Positions 7,524 through 16,542 of a stretch of 39,573 nucleotides of DNA are shown piece by piece. The position numbers and the translations under genes were made by a program. Origin of the DNA: Caldilineales bacterium (GTDB lineage: Bacteria > Chloroflexota > Anaerolineae > J102); contig JAGFJG010000017.1 in NCBI GenBank assembly GCA_024102915.1, positions 1 through 39,573 of the forward strand. Reading direction: 5' to 3'. Positions within the stretch are counted from its first letter, which is position 1; the number at the start of each line of letters is the position of its first letter. A model generated the notes under the pieces. That model did not search any database. It saw only the letters and a program-made list of their open reading frames with translations, and was not told the origin of the DNA.

Positions 7524-8642
7524 ATGAACGTCTACGGCAAACATTATCGCACCATCTGGCTGAAGGACGATGACCCGAACGTTGTGCAGATCATCGACCA
7601 GCGCCATCTTCCCCACCGTTTTGTGGTCGAAGACCTGACGAACGTGGACGAGGTGGCCGTGGCGATCAAGGACATGCACGTGCGCGGAGCGGGCTTGATT
7701 GGGGCGACCGCCGGATACGGCATGTACATCGCCGCCCTGCACGCGCCCCGCACCTCGCCCGAAGCATTCATGGCTGCGGTGAGTGCGGATGGCGATAAAC
7801 TGATCGCCACCCGGCCCACAGCGGTCAATCTGGAATGGGCGGTGAAACGGCAATTGGCGGCGATGTCCGCAGCGGGCGATGATCCCGAAGAGCGAATTCA
7901 AGTCGCACAAAACATCGCCAAAGAAATCGCCGATGAGGACGCCGAATTCTGCCGCCGGTTGGGCGAGCACGGCAAATCGATTATCAAGGAGATCAGCGAA
8001 CGCAAGGGCGGCGAGCCGGTGAATGTGCTCACGCATTGCAACGCCGGATGGCTGGCTTTCGTCGATTACGGCTCGGCCACGGCCCCGGTCTATGCCGCCC
8101 ACGATGAGGGCGTCCTCGTGCACGTGTGGGTGGACGAGACCCGTCCTCGCAACCAGGGTGCTCGTCTCACGGCCTGGGAACTGGGCCAGCACGGCGTGCC
8201 GCACACCGTCATCGCCGACAACGTGGGCGGGCATCTGATGCAACACGGGTTGGTGGATGTCGTCATCGTCGGCACCGACCGCACCCTGTACACCGGCGAC
8301 GTGGCCAACAAAATCGGCACCTATCTCAAAGCCCTGGCCGCCAAAGACAATGGCGTCCCCTTTTACGTCGCCCTGCCTTCCTCCACTTTCGATTGGGAAA
8401 AGCGGGACGGCGTCGAGGAAATCCCGTTCGAACAGCGCGGCGGCGAAGAGGTGAAATACATTTGGGGTCAGACCGAAGCCGGGGATATCGAGCAGGTCTT
8501 GCTCACGCCCGAGGACAGCCCCGCCGCCAATTTCGCTTTCGATGTCACGCCCGCCCGCCTTGTCACCGGCCTGATCACCGAGCGCGGCATTTGCGCCGCC
8601 TCAGAAGCGGGCGTGCTGGGCCTCTATCCGGAAAAAAGGTAA
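7524..8642 (+). CDS. mtnA: MtnA-like aldose-1-phosphate isomerase (eIF-2B alpha/beta/delta fold)
   Basis: A 372-residue protein of the methylthioribose-1-phosphate isomerase family, which converts 5-substituted ribose 1-phosphates to ribulose 1-phosphates. The catalytic Cys (C172 in VLTHCNAGWLA) and Asp (D252 in VIVGTDRTLYTGDVANKIGTY) are present, as are RPTAVNLEWA and WVDETRPRNQGARLTAWEL. Several motif positions differ from typical MtnA: VRGAGLIG instead of VRGAPAIG, TDRTLYTGD instead of ADRIAANGD, and DNVGGHLMQ instead of DNMAAHLM. It may therefore act on another aldose 1-phosphate, such as that of 5-deoxyribose. It is 14 bp upstream of the MtnK-like kinase gene, which would make its substrate. 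No MtnB, MtnC or MtnD gene is in the window. Confidence 0.85.
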   Translation: MNVYGKHYRTIWLKDDDPNVVQIIDQRHLPHRFVVEDLTNVDEVAVAIKDMHVRGAGLIGATAGYGMYIAALHAPRTSPEAFMAAVSADGDKLIATRPTAVNLEWAVKRQLAAMSAAGDDPEERIQVAQNIAKEIADEDAEFCRRLGEHGKSIIKEISERKGGEPVNVLTHCNAGWLAFVDYGSATAPVYAAHDEGVLVHVWVDETRPRNQGARLTAWELGQHGVPHTVIADNVGGHLMQHGLVDVVIVGTDRTLYTGDVANKIGTYLKALAAKDNGVPFYVALPSSTFDWEKRDGVEEIPFEQRGGEEVKYIWGQTEAGDIEQVLLTPEDSPAANFAFDVTPARLVTGLITERGICAASEAGVLGLYPEKR

Positions 8643-8656
8643 GGGGAACACAGCGC

Positions 8657-9919
8657 ATGGCCTATCGACCTCTCGACGAAACCACCGTCATCGACTACAT
8701 CATCAGCCGCCCTTCCATGAAGCAGGTGTTCGCCGGATTCGACGCGCTCTCGGTCAATGAAGTGGGCGATGGCAATCTAAACCTCGTGTTCATTGTTCAG
8801 AACGACGCTGCACCCGCCGAGTCGGTCGTGCTCAAACAGGCGCTGCCCTATCTGCGCGTGGCCGGCGATTCCTGGCCGCTCACGCGCGAGCGCATGCGCT
8901 ACGAGACGCAAGCCCTGCTCAAACACAACGAACTGGCGCCCGGCCTCGCCCCTACGGTCTACGATTGGGACGACGAGATGTCGATCGTGATCATGGAAAA
9001 CCTGGCCGAGCACGAGATCATGCGCAAAGGCCTGGTCGCCCGCAATCGCTATCCCCACTTCGCCGATCATATCTCCACCTTCCTTGTCAATTCCCTTTTC
9101 TTCACTTCCGACCTCTACCTGACCGGGCCGGAGAAAAAACTGCTGGCAGCGAAATTCGTCAACGAGCAATTGCGCAAACTGCAGGAGGATTTCGTCTACA
9201 CCAATCCCTACATGGAGTCGCCAGAGAACAACTGGAACCCGTTGGTGGACGCTGAAGTGCAGGCCGTGCGTTCGGACGCCGAATTGAAGATGGCCATCGC
9301 CGAGATGAAACTGGCGTACATGACCCACGCCGAAGCGCTGATCCACGCCGACCTCCACACCGGCTCGATTATGCTCAACGAGCGCGACACCCGGGTGATC
9401 GACCCCGAATTCGGTTTCTTCGGCCCTATGGCCTACGACATCGGGGCTGTTTTGCAAAATCTCGTCCTTAATTTTCTGTCGCATTATGGGCACACGCCCG
9501 ACCGGGCGGAGCGCGAAAGCTATCAGGCCTATCTGCTCGACATGATCGGCGACATCTGGCGGCAATTCGCCCGCAAATTCGACGAGACCTGGGCGGCCAA
9601 CAATCGAGGCGAGCTGGTTCCGGCCAAATATTGGGATTTCCCCAACGGCCAGGAAGCCTTCGCCGCCTACCGTCAGCGCTTCATCCATAACCTCTTGCAG
9701 GAGGTTGCCGGGCATGGCGGCGTCAAATTCCTGCGGCGGATGATGGGCATCGTCAGCGTTTGGGACCTGACTAGCATCGAAGACCTGAAAAAACGGGCGG
9801 TGGCCGAACGGCTCGCCATCCACATCGGGCGGCGCTGGCTGATGGAGCGCAAATCCGTCAATTCAATCGATGATCTGACCGGCATTGTCCGGGAAGAAAC
9901 GATGGGCGTAATGGAGTAG
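8657..9919 (+). CDS. mtnK: MtnK-like S-methyl-5-thioribose kinase family protein
   Basis: A 420-residue kinase of the methylthioribose kinase family (aminoglycoside-phosphotransferase fold), which phosphorylates the anomeric hydroxyl of 5-methylthioribose or similar sugars using ATP. The start at 8657 follows AAGGGGA. Visible motifs are the nucleotide-binding GDGNLNLVFIV, the ATP-binding Lys in VVLKQALP, the catalytic loop HADLHTGSIM and the metal site VIDPEFGFFGPMAYDIG. Length and motifs match typical MtnK (about 400 residues). With the MtnA-like gene it forms a kinase-isomerase pair giving a ketose 1-phosphate. Whether the sugar is methylthioribose or another ribose derivative is open because the rest of methionine salvage is missing here. 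Confidence 0.88.
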   Translation: MAYRPLDETTVIDYIISRPSMKQVFAGFDALSVNEVGDGNLNLVFIVQNDAAPAESVVLKQALPYLRVAGDSWPLTRERMRYETQALLKHNELAPGLAPTVYDWDDEMSIVIMENLAEHEIMRKGLVARNRYPHFADHISTFLVNSLFFTSDLYLTGPEKKLLAAKFVNEQLRKLQEDFVYTNPYMESPENNWNPLVDAEVQAVRSDAELKMAIAEMKLAYMTHAEALIHADLHTGSIMLNERDTRVIDPEFGFFGPMAYDIGAVLQNLVLNFLSHYGHTPDRAERESYQAYLLDMIGDIWRQFARKFDETWAANNRGELVPAKYWDFPNGQEAFAAYRQRFIHNLLQEVAGHGGVKFLRRMMGIVSVWDLTSIEDLKKRAVAERLAIHIGRRWLMERKSVNSIDDLTGIVREETMGVME

Positions 9920-9940
9920 TCAGTCACTTCCGTTCACTAC

Positions 9941-9975
9941 CTGCTATCTGCCACCTGCTATTTGCTATCTGCTTT
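9941..9975 (+). repeat. Heptamer tandem repeat in spacer
   Basis: Five heptamers in a row (CTGCTAT, CTGCCAC, CTGCTAT, TTGCTAT, CTGCTTT) fill the gap between the MtnK-like gene and dhaK. It resembles the short tandemly repeated heptamers described in cyanobacteria; the function is unknown. Confidence 0.7.
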
Positions 9976-9992
9976 TCTCAAGGAATATCCGT

Positions 9993-10991
9993 ATGAAAAA
10001 AATCCTCAATCAGCCGGCCGATTTTGTGCCGGAAATGCTGGATGGCCTGCTCAAGGCTCATCCCGACCAGTTAGACTATACCCAGGACGTCCATTGCATC
10101 GTGCGCGCCGACTCGCCGATGGCTGGCAAGGTGGCGCTGGCGACCGGCGGCGGGTCCGGGCATCTGCCCGTATTCCTGGGCTATGTGGGCAAGGGCATGC
10201 TCGACGGCTGCGCCGTGGGCGATGTGTTCGCCTCACCTAGCGCCGAGCAAATGTTGTGGGTGACGCAGCGCATCAGCGGCGGGGCTGGCGTGGTCTACAT
10301 TTATGGCAACTATGGCGGCGACGTGATGAATTTCGATATGGCCGCCGAAATGGCCGAGTTCGATGATATCGAAGTGCGCACGGTGCTGGTCAAGGACGAT
10401 GTCGCATCCGCCCCGCCGGAGGAGGCGGGCAGGCGGCGAGGTGTGGCCGGCATGGTTTTCGCTTTCAAGACCGCCGGGGCCAGGGCCGACATGGGCGGCT
10501 CGTTAGACGAAGTCGTGGCCGTGGCCGAAAAAACCCTGGCCAACACCCGCACGATGGGCGTCGCCCTCTCGCCCTGCACAGTGCCGCTGGCGGGCAAACC
10601 CACCTTCACCATCGGCGATGACGAGATGGAAATCGGCATGGGCATTCACGGCGAACCGGGCATGAAGCGCGAGAAGCTGCAAACCGCCGACGCCATCTCG
10701 GAGCGCATGGTCAACGCCATCCTCGATGACCTGAAACCGGCTGCGGGCGACCGTCTGGCCGTCATGGTTAATGGTCTGGGCGCTACGCCGCCGGAGGAGC
10801 TTTACATCATGTATGGCAAGGTGCACGACATGTTCGCCGAGCGCGGCCTCTCCGTTTATCGCGCGTACGTGGGCGAGTTCGCCACTTCGATGGAGATGGC
10901 GGGCGCGTCATTCACCTTTTTGAAAGTCGATGACGAGTTGGCCGCACTGTTGGATCATCCCGCGCACACGCCGTTCTTCACGCAGATTTAG
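9993..10991 (+). CDS. dhaK: DhaK-type dihydroxyacetone/ketose kinase substrate-binding subunit
   Basis: A 332-residue DhaK subunit, which binds dihydroxyacetone or a similar short ketose covalently as a hemiaminal. H219 in GMGIHGEPG is the position of the covalent His, and H57 (GGGSGHLPVFLGYVG) and D110 (YGNYGGDVMNF) correspond to the E. coli active-site His and Asp. The typical TPP-rich-like segment SPCTVPLAGKPTFTIGDDEMEIGMG is present. It is followed 21 bp later by dhaL. No DhaM (PTS phosphodonor) gene is present, so this is either an ATP-using DhaKL pair or relies on a distant DhaM. Paralogues of this family phosphorylate L- or D-erythrulose, a plausible alternative given the RLP and dehydrogenase in the same locus. 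Confidence 0.92.
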   Translation: MKKILNQPADFVPEMLDGLLKAHPDQLDYTQDVHCIVRADSPMAGKVALATGGGSGHLPVFLGYVGKGMLDGCAVGDVFASPSAEQMLWVTQRISGGAGVVYIYGNYGGDVMNFDMAAEMAEFDDIEVRTVLVKDDVASAPPEEAGRRRGVAGMVFAFKTAGARADMGGSLDEVVAVAEKTLANTRTMGVALSPCTVPLAGKPTFTIGDDEMEIGMGIHGEPGMKREKLQTADAISERMVNAILDDLKPAAGDRLAVMVNGLGATPPEELYIMYGKVHDMFAERGLSVYRAYVGEFATSMEMAGASFTFLKVDDELAALLDHPAHTPFFTQI

Positions 10992-11012
10992 CCGACACGA
11001 CGAGGCGCAACC

Positions 11013-11651
11013 ATGACAGAATTGATTCACGGTCAGGATGTGGCAGCGGCGATTCAGCGAGTCTGCGCCGTCCTCGCCGCTCAGGCCGAATATCTCACCT
11101 CACTCGACCAGGCAATGGGCGACGGCGATATGGGCATTACCATGTCGCGCATCGCCGCCGCTTTGCAGAGCTATGCGGTCGAAACGCCGACCGACGACCT
11201 CGGTAAGTTTTTTCTGGGCGCAGGCATGGCCGCCAACCGGGCGGCTCCCTCGACCATGGGCACGCTTGCGGCTACAGCATTGATGCGCATGGGTAAGCTC
11301 GCCAAAGACAAGACTTCCCTGAACGTTGCGGACGTGGCCGAATTATTTGCGGCTGCGGATGCAGGCGTGCAAGAACGGGGCAAGGCCAAGCCTGGCGACA
11401 AGACCATCGTCGATGCTCTTCACCCGGCCAGCGAAGCATTCTCGACCGCAATTGCAGAGGGCGCATCGCTGCAAGAGGCGGGGCGGAAAGCGTTGGATGC
11501 GGCCACCCAGGGCCGGGACAGCGTCACGCCGTTGCGCAGCAAGATCGGCCGGGCGAGTTGGGTGGGCGAGCGTACCGAAGGTCAGGTCGATCCCGGGTGC
11601 GCCGCATTTGTCATCGTGCTGACAGCCATCGTCGAACCCCAAGCGAGCTAG
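11013..11651 (+). CDS. dhaL: DhaL-type kinase nucleotide-binding subunit
   Basis: A 212-residue DhaL subunit, which holds the nucleotide and two Mg2+ ions and transfers phosphate to the ketose bound on DhaK. The three metal-binding aspartates are D32, D37 and D39 in [14 protein letters not shown]; the usual GDGDHG has Met in place of His. Other family motifs are [22 protein letters not shown] and [17 protein letters not shown]. It follows dhaK directly. The His-to-Met change is one of several signs that this pair may belong to the erythrulose-kinase-like part of the family, where the motif is more variable; this is inference. Confidence 0.92.
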   Translation: MTELIHGQDVAAAIQRVCAVLAAQAEYLTSLDQAMGDGDMGITMSRIAAALQSYAVETPTDDLGKFFLGAGMAANRAAPSTMGTLAATALMRMGKLAKDKTSLNVADVAELFAAADAGVQERGKAKPGDKTIVDALHPASEAFSTAIAEGASLQEAGRKALDAATQGRDSVTPLRSKIGRASWVGERTEGQVDPGCAAFVIVLTAIVEPQAS

Positions 11652-11672
11652 CAAGAGAAAACCCATCGGATC

Positions 11673-11681
11673 AAGGAGGTG
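11673..11681 (+). promoter_or_regulatory. Start-less Shine-Dalgarno-like element upstream of a binding-protein gene
   Basis: AAGGAGGTG lies 98 nt before the ATG of the binding-protein gene, which has its own Shine-Dalgarno (AAGGAG, 11756-11761). No ATG, GTG or TTG follows at usable distance. Similar elements precede both other binding-protein genes in the window. It may be a ribosome-loading mRNA stabiliser of the STAB-SD kind (inference). Confidence 0.45.
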
Positions 11682-11770
11682 AACCTGAAGCCAATCAAGC
11701 AAATGCTATCGATGTCGTCCCAAACTATCTCACAGCTCAACGTTCAATTCACAAGAAGGAGATCCGTACC

Positions 11771-12835
11771 ATGAAACGTTTGTTTCTGCTCGTAACGCTG
11801 TTTGCGGTTGTCGCAATGCTGTTCTCAGCGTGTGTAGCCCCTGCACCTGCCCCGGCTCCGGCTGCGCCCGCGGCGACAACTGCTCCCGCTGAGGAGGCCC
11901 CGGCTGCCGAAGAACCCGCCGCCGAGGAACCGCTGGAATTCGTCACCGTTGTCAAGATCGCCGGCATTAGCTGGTTCAATCGCATGGAAGAAGGTGTCCT
12001 GGCCTGGGGCGACGAGAATGGCGTCAATGCCACCCTGGTCGGCCCTGCCGAAGCCGATGCCGCCCAGCAGATCGCCATCATCGAAGACCTGATCGCCAAA
12101 GGTGTGGATGCCCTGTGCGTCGTGCCCATGGACCCGACCCAGCTCGATCCTGTCCTGAAGAAGGCGATGGACGCTGGCATCACCGTGGTCACTCATGAAG
12201 CCAGCAACCAGGTCAACATGCACTACGACATCGAGGCCTTCGACAACACCGCCTTTGGCGCCGGCCTGATGGACCGCCTGGCCGCCTTCATGGGCGAAGA
12301 GGGCGAATATGCCGTGTTCGTAGGCAGCCTTGGCTCCAAGACCCACAACGAATGGGTGGATGGCGGTATCGCTCGCCAGTTGGAAGCCTACCCCAACATG
12401 ACCATGGTTGGCGACAAGGTCGAAGCCTTCGACGATGCCGAGATCGCCTATCAGAAGGCCAAAGAAGTCCTGGCCGCTTATCCCAACATCAAAGGCTTCC
12501 AGAGCAGTGCTTCCACCGACCCGGTCGGCATTGGCCGCGCCATCGAGGAAGCTGGCCTGCAGGACGAAGTATCTGAGGTGGGAACCAGCCTGCCCTCCAT
12601 CGTCGGCGACCTGTGGGATACCGGCGCTGTGGATGCAGTCGGGTTCTGGGATCCGGCTGTGGCTGGCGCTGCCTGCAACCAGATTGCCCTGATGCACATC
12701 CGAGGCGAGGCAGTCGGTGCTGGCACTGACCTGGGCATCGACGGTTACAACAGCCTGTTGGCCGAAGGCAATGTCCTGTACGGTGACGCCGCCGTTTACG
12801 TGGACAAGGAAACCGCCCCGGACTACATGTTCTAA
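11771..12835 (+). CDS. Sugar ABC transporter substrate-binding lipoprotein (RbsB/LsrB-like)
   Basis: A 354-residue extracellular binding protein of the Peripla_BP_4 class. A signal peptide ends in a lipobox with Cys at residue 21 (MLFSAC), followed by an Ala/Pro/Glu-rich linker to about residue 55. The domain begins [17 protein letters not shown] and has typical segments for the RbsB/RhaS/LsrB group ([49 protein letters not shown]). The start at 11771 is set by AAGGAG (11756-11761). It captures a sugar or sugar derivative for the ATPase and permeases that follow. The overall look is closest to LsrB/RhaS-type proteins, but AI-2 is not implied because no LsrF/LsrG is present. Confidence 0.92.
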   Translation: MKRLFLLVTLFAVVAMLFSACVAPAPAPAPAAPAATTAPAEEAPAAEEPAAEEPLEFVTVVKIAGISWFNRMEEGVLAWGDENGVNATLVGPAEADAAQQIAIIEDLIAKGVDALCVVPMDPTQLDPVLKKAMDAGITVVTHEASNQVNMHYDIEAFDNTAFGAGLMDRLAAFMGEEGEYAVFVGSLGSKTHNEWVDGGIARQLEAYPNMTMVGDKVEAFDDAEIAYQKAKEVLAAYPNIKGFQSSASTDPVGIGRAIEEAGLQDEVSEVGTSLPSIVGDLWDTGAVDAVGFWDPAVAGAACNQIALMHIRGEAVGAGTDLGIDGYNSLLAEGNVLYGDAAVYVDKETAPDYMF

Positions 12836-12848
12836 ACACAAACCCTTT

Positions 12849-12885
12849 TGCTCCTGGGGATGGGCATGCTTCCTCCCCAGGAGCA
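12849..12885 (+). promoter_or_regulatory. Stem-loop after the binding-protein gene
   Basis: TGCTCCTGGGG (12849-12859) pairs perfectly with CCCCAGGAGCA (12875-12885), an 11-bp stem with a 15-nt loop, 13 nt after the binding-protein stop codon. No U-run follows, so it is more likely an mRNA-end stabiliser or partial attenuator that favours binding-protein expression over the ATPase and permeases. Confidence 0.7.
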
Positions 12886-12933
12886 TCCCTTAGCAAGGCG
12901 ACGATCCAAAAACCTCTCGACAAAGGCTAAGGT

Positions 12934-14430
12934 ATGACCGAATCACTGCTTCGCCTGACTGGCATTTCAAAATCCTTTGCTGGCGTACGCGCTTTGCAAG
13001 GCGTCGACCTGATCATCGAGGATGGCAAGATTCATTGTCTCGTCGGTGAGAACGGCTGCGGCAAATCCACACTGATCAAAATCATCGCCGGGGTCTACAC
13101 CCGTGATTCGGGCGTCGTTGAGATCAAGGGCAAGGAAGTCGAGCAAATCCATCCGATCGACGCGATTCGTGAGGGAATCCAGGTCATTTATCAGGACTTT
13201 TCTCTTTTTCCAAATCTTACGGTCGCCGAGAATATTGCTCTCAACGAAGAACTGGCGGAAGGCCGCCGATTGGTCAACTGGCGCAATGTCAAACAGATCG
13301 CTTCCGAAGCACTGGCGCAGATCGATGTCAAAATCCCGCTGGACGCGCTGGTGGAGGATGTCTCGGTGGCAAACAAGCAACTCATCGCCATCGCCAAGGC
13401 GCTGCGCCGCAACGCCCAACTCATCATCATGGATGAACCGACCAGCGCCCTCACCGAGCGCGAAGTCCGAACCCTGTTCAAGGTAATCCGAGGCTTGCAG
13501 GAGCGCCGAGGCATCGCCTTTCTCTTTGTCAGCCACAAGCTGAACGAAGTATTGGAAATCTCGGAGACGATCATCGTCATGCGCAACGGCAAAATCGTTA
13601 GTTCGGGCGGTCGTTCTGAATATGACAACACGCGCCTGATATTCGAAATGACCGGGCACACCATCTCCGAAAACGCGTACGAATTTGCGCCGGACATGTC
13701 TCAGCCGTCGTTACTGCGGGTCGAGGGGCTTTCGGCCAGAGACGTCCTCTTCGACATCAGCTTCGACATGTGGGCTGGCGAAATCGTCGGGGTCACCGGG
13801 CTGCTTGGGTCTGGCCGCACTGAATTGGCGCTGGCCCTTTATGGCATGTTGCCGATTACCGACGGTCGCATTTACATGGAAAATAAGCCGGTGCGAATCG
13901 CTTCCGTGCAGGATGCAATCGAACAGCGGGTTGGCTATGTACCCGAAGACCGTCTGACGGAAGGGCTATTTCTGGAGCAGACCATCGCCCGCAATACGGT
14001 GGTGAGAATCGTCGATGAACTGCGCGGGTCGTTGGGGCTGACCGACCGACGCCAGGTGAATGCGCAGGTGAACGAATGGGTGAGCGCGCTGCGCATCAAA
14101 ACCAGTGACCCCGAATTGCCGGTCAAGACCCTGTCGGGCGGGAATCAGCAGCGCGTGGTCCTGGCCAAATGGTTGGCGAGCAAACCCCGCCTCATGATCC
14201 TGAACGGCCCCACGATGGGCGTCGATGTTGGGTCGAAAGATGAACTCCATGCCATGATGAAAAAACTGGCGAGCGAAGGGATGGGTTTGCTGGTGATTTC
14301 CGATGACATCCCCGAACTCCTGCAAACATGCAACCGCATTCTGTTGATGCGACACGGTCGCATTGTCGAGCAGATTTGGGCGCACGAAACCAATGAAAAC
14401 GAACTCTCCGCCAAGCTGATGGAGGATTAG
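12934..14430 (+). CDS. Sugar ABC transporter ATPase with two ABC domains (RbsA-like)
   Basis: A 498-residue tandem ATPase of the RbsA/MglA/LsrA type. Domain 1 has an intact Walker A (GENGCGKST, residues 38-46), the family's non-canonical signature VSVANKQ and Walker [10 protein letters not shown] (D167, E168). Domain 2 has the degenerate Walker [10 protein letters not shown] (289-297), a canonical LSGGNQQR signature (400-407), but Walker B reads [14 protein letters not shown], so the usual Asp-Glu is Asn-Gly (N424, G425). This implies one catalytic and one non-catalytic site. It powers import of the sugar captured by the upstream lipoprotein through the two permeases downstream. Confidence 0.93.
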   Translation: MTESLLRLTGISKSFAGVRALQGVDLIIEDGKIHCLVGENGCGKSTLIKIIAGVYTRDSGVVEIKGKEVEQIHPIDAIREGIQVIYQDFSLFPNLTVAENIALNEELAEGRRLVNWRNVKQIASEALAQIDVKIPLDALVEDVSVANKQLIAIAKALRRNAQLIIMDEPTSALTEREVRTLFKVIRGLQERRGIAFLFVSHKLNEVLEISETIIVMRNGKIVSSGGRSEYDNTRLIFEMTGHTISENAYEFAPDMSQPSLLRVEGLSARDVLFDISFDMWAGEIVGVTGLLGSGRTELALALYGMLPITDGRIYMENKPVRIASVQDAIEQRVGYVPEDRLTEGLFLEQTIARNTVVRIVDELRGSLGLTDRRQVNAQVNEWVSALRIKTSDPELPVKTLSGGNQQRVVLAKWLASKPRLMILNGPTMGVDVGSKDELHAMMKKLASEGMGLLVISDDIPELLQTCNRILLMRHGRIVEQIWAHETNENELSAKLMED

Positions 14431-14433
14431 GGA

Positions 14434-15432
14434 ATGAACAGACTCCTCCGCCGAAACGAGTCCCTGGTCGCTATCACACTTATCGCCCTGTGCTTGATCA
14501 TTGGGCTGAACAACCCGACGTTTTTCACGCTGCAAACGCTTTTCACCTTGTTGCGTGGAAGCATCGTCAGCGGCATCTTCGCCATGGGCGTGCTCATCGT
14601 CCTGATTTCGGGCGGGATCGATGTCTCCTTCACCGCCGTCGCCATTTTCGCCCTGCACGCCACCACAAAACTCTACATGGCCTATTTGCCCGACGCTCCG
14701 ATCATCGTCGGGTTTATCATCGCCGCCATCATCGGTTTGGGTTTGGGTTTGATCAACGCCTTTTTTATCGCCCAATTCAAGCTGCCGACCCTGATCGTCA
14801 CCCTGGGCACGCTGAGCATGATCCACGGTTTTCTGCTATTCGCCATCGGGAACCAGATCATCCGTGTGATCCCGCCCGCCATGACTGCGTTCGCCCGCTC
14901 ATCCATGCTGGAAATTCCGGTGGAACGAGGATCCGCAATTCTACACCCGGCAGTCCTCATGACGGTGTTCATCGCGGTCGGCATGTGGCTGTTCCTCAAG
15001 TACACAATGCTGGGTCGCAGCATCTATGCCCTGGGCGGCTCGCCTGACGCCGCCGAGCGCGCTGGCTTCAATGTCAAGCGTATTCAGTATTTCATTTACG
15101 CTTTTGTGGGTCTCATCTCCGGCATCGCCGGCATGACCTTTGGCTCCCTCGCCCGGCAGTCCAATCCGCAGGACATCGTCGGCATGGAACTGAACGTGAT
15201 CGCCGCCGTGGTCTTGGGCGGGGCTACCCTGACGGGCGGGCGGGGTACGGTGCTCGGCACCATTCTGGGCGTGTTGCTGGTCACCGTCGCCTATAACAGC
15301 CTGATTCTCATCGGCGTGCCTACCGTGTGGCAGCGCGTCGTGATCGGCGTGATCATCCTCATCGGCACCGGCGTGCCCGCCATCCGCGAGCGCCGCGCCG
15401 GCAAACGCACATTCGGCCTGGCAGACGCTTAA
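14434..15432 (+). CDS. Sugar ABC transporter permease 1 (RbsC-like)
   Basis: A 332-residue inner-membrane permease of the RbsC/LsrC family (BPD_transp_2), with many hydrophobic helices. Typical family segments are [21 protein letters not shown] near residue 50-70, [13 protein letters not shown], and the C-terminal [22 protein letters not shown]. It starts 4 nt after the ATPase stop codon, so it is translationally coupled. Together with the next permease it should form a heterodimeric channel, as in the LsrCD-type systems. Confidence 0.92.
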   Translation: MNRLLRRNESLVAITLIALCLIIGLNNPTFFTLQTLFTLLRGSIVSGIFAMGVLIVLISGGIDVSFTAVAIFALHATTKLYMAYLPDAPIIVGFIIAAIIGLGLGLINAFFIAQFKLPTLIVTLGTLSMIHGFLLFAIGNQIIRVIPPAMTAFARSSMLEIPVERGSAILHPAVLMTVFIAVGMWLFLKYTMLGRSIYALGGSPDAAERAGFNVKRIQYFIYAFVGLISGIAGMTFGSLARQSNPQDIVGMELNVIAAVVLGGATLTGGRGTVLGTILGVLLVTVAYNSLILIGVPTVWQRVVIGVIILIGTGVPAIRERRAGKRTFGLADA

Positions 15433-15447
15433 ACAGGAACAAACATC

Positions 15448-16485
15448 ATGGAACAACCAGCACAAAAGTCCTGGATCAGCCGCCTGCCGTTCGACATTTA
15501 CACACTGCGGCTCTTTATCATCTCGATCGTCATCTTTGTCGCTTTCAGCCTGCTCTTGCCCGGCGAGTTCCTCACCATTCGCAACATGCAGTCGATGGCG
15601 GTGCAATTCCCAGAGTTCGGGATCCTGGCCTTCGCCATCATGATCACGATGCTGACCGGCGGCATCGATCTGTCCATCGTGGGCACAGCAAATCTATCGG
15701 CGATCGTCGCAGCGCTGGTGGTCACGCGCCTGGCAGGAAATGGCGGTGACGGCATGTCGCTCTATCTCGTCATTCCGCTATCCATCGTGGCGGCCCTGAT
15801 CATCGGTTCTATCTGCGGCCTGTTCAACGGCGCGCTGGTAGCCTACGTGGGCATTACGCCGATCCTGGCCACGCTAGGCACGGGCGCAATCTACACCGGG
15901 CTTTCGTTTGTGTTCACGGGCGGCCCGGCCATTACCACCACACAACTGGCGTTCATCGGCAACGGCGAGATCGTGGGCGTGCCTATCCCCGTCATCGTCT
16001 TCATCCTCATCGCCATCGTTTTCTCGATCATCCTGAATCGCACCACCTTTGGCTTCAACGTCTACATGCTGGGAACCAATCCGACTGCGGCAGTCTTTTC
16101 AGGCATCAACAGCACGAACGTTTTGATGCGTACCTATTGGCTGGCGGGCATTGTTGCAGGCATCGCCGGCGTCATCTTCTTGGCCAGAGCCAACTCGGCC
16201 AAGCCCGATTTCGGAGCGTCGTTCATCTTGCTGACGGTGTTGATCGCCATCCTGGGCGGGGTCAGCTACACGGGCGGGTTCGGCACTGTGTCGGGGTTGG
16301 TGCTGGCAGTGCTCAGCATCCAATTCCTCTCGACCGGCCTGAATATGCTGATGCTGGAGTGGTTCCCGTCCAGCGCCGCCATTTTCTTCCGCCAGTTCGC
16401 CTGGGGCGGGCTGCTGCTGCTCGTCATGGTGCTCACCTTCATCATCGAACAGCGGCGCAACAAACAAAAGCGCACGAAGACTTGA
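15448..16485 (+). CDS. Sugar ABC transporter permease 2 (RbsC-like)
   Basis: A 345-residue second permease of the same family. Family segments include [41 protein letters not shown], and the C-terminal [28 protein letters not shown]; the end is a basic cytoplasmic tail. It follows permease 1 after 15 bp. Two distinct permease genes after a double ATPase fit the LsrACDB-type layout rather than the ribose system, which has one permease. Confidence 0.92.
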   Translation: MEQPAQKSWISRLPFDIYTLRLFIISIVIFVAFSLLLPGEFLTIRNMQSMAVQFPEFGILAFAIMITMLTGGIDLSIVGTANLSAIVAALVVTRLAGNGGDGMSLYLVIPLSIVAALIIGSICGLFNGALVAYVGITPILATLGTGAIYTGLSFVFTGGPAITTTQLAFIGNGEIVGVPIPVIVFILIAIVFSIILNRTTFGFNVYMLGTNPTAAVFSGINSTNVLMRTYWLAGIVAGIAGVIFLARANSAKPDFGASFILLTVLIAILGGVSYTGGFGTVSGLVLAVLSIQFLSTGLNMLMLEWFPSSAAIFFRQFAWGGLLLLVMVLTFIIEQRRNKQKRTKT

Positions 16486-16542
16486 TTCCGTGTCCGCCAC
16501 CAAATAGATTGACGGCGGCTCTCATTAAAAAGGATATTTCAA

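Noticed and set aside
11685..11774. A leader ORF beginning with CTG just after AAGGAGGTG and overlapping the binding-protein ATG
   Set aside because: CTG is a very rare start and the spacing is only 4 nt; the nearest in-frame ATG (11703) is too far from the site.
11771..16485. An autoinducer-2 (Lsr) uptake system with the FGGY gene as LsrK
   Set aside because: The four-gene importer layout is similar, but LsrF, LsrG and LsrR are absent and the FGGY kinase looks ribulokinase-like and is coupled to an RLP.
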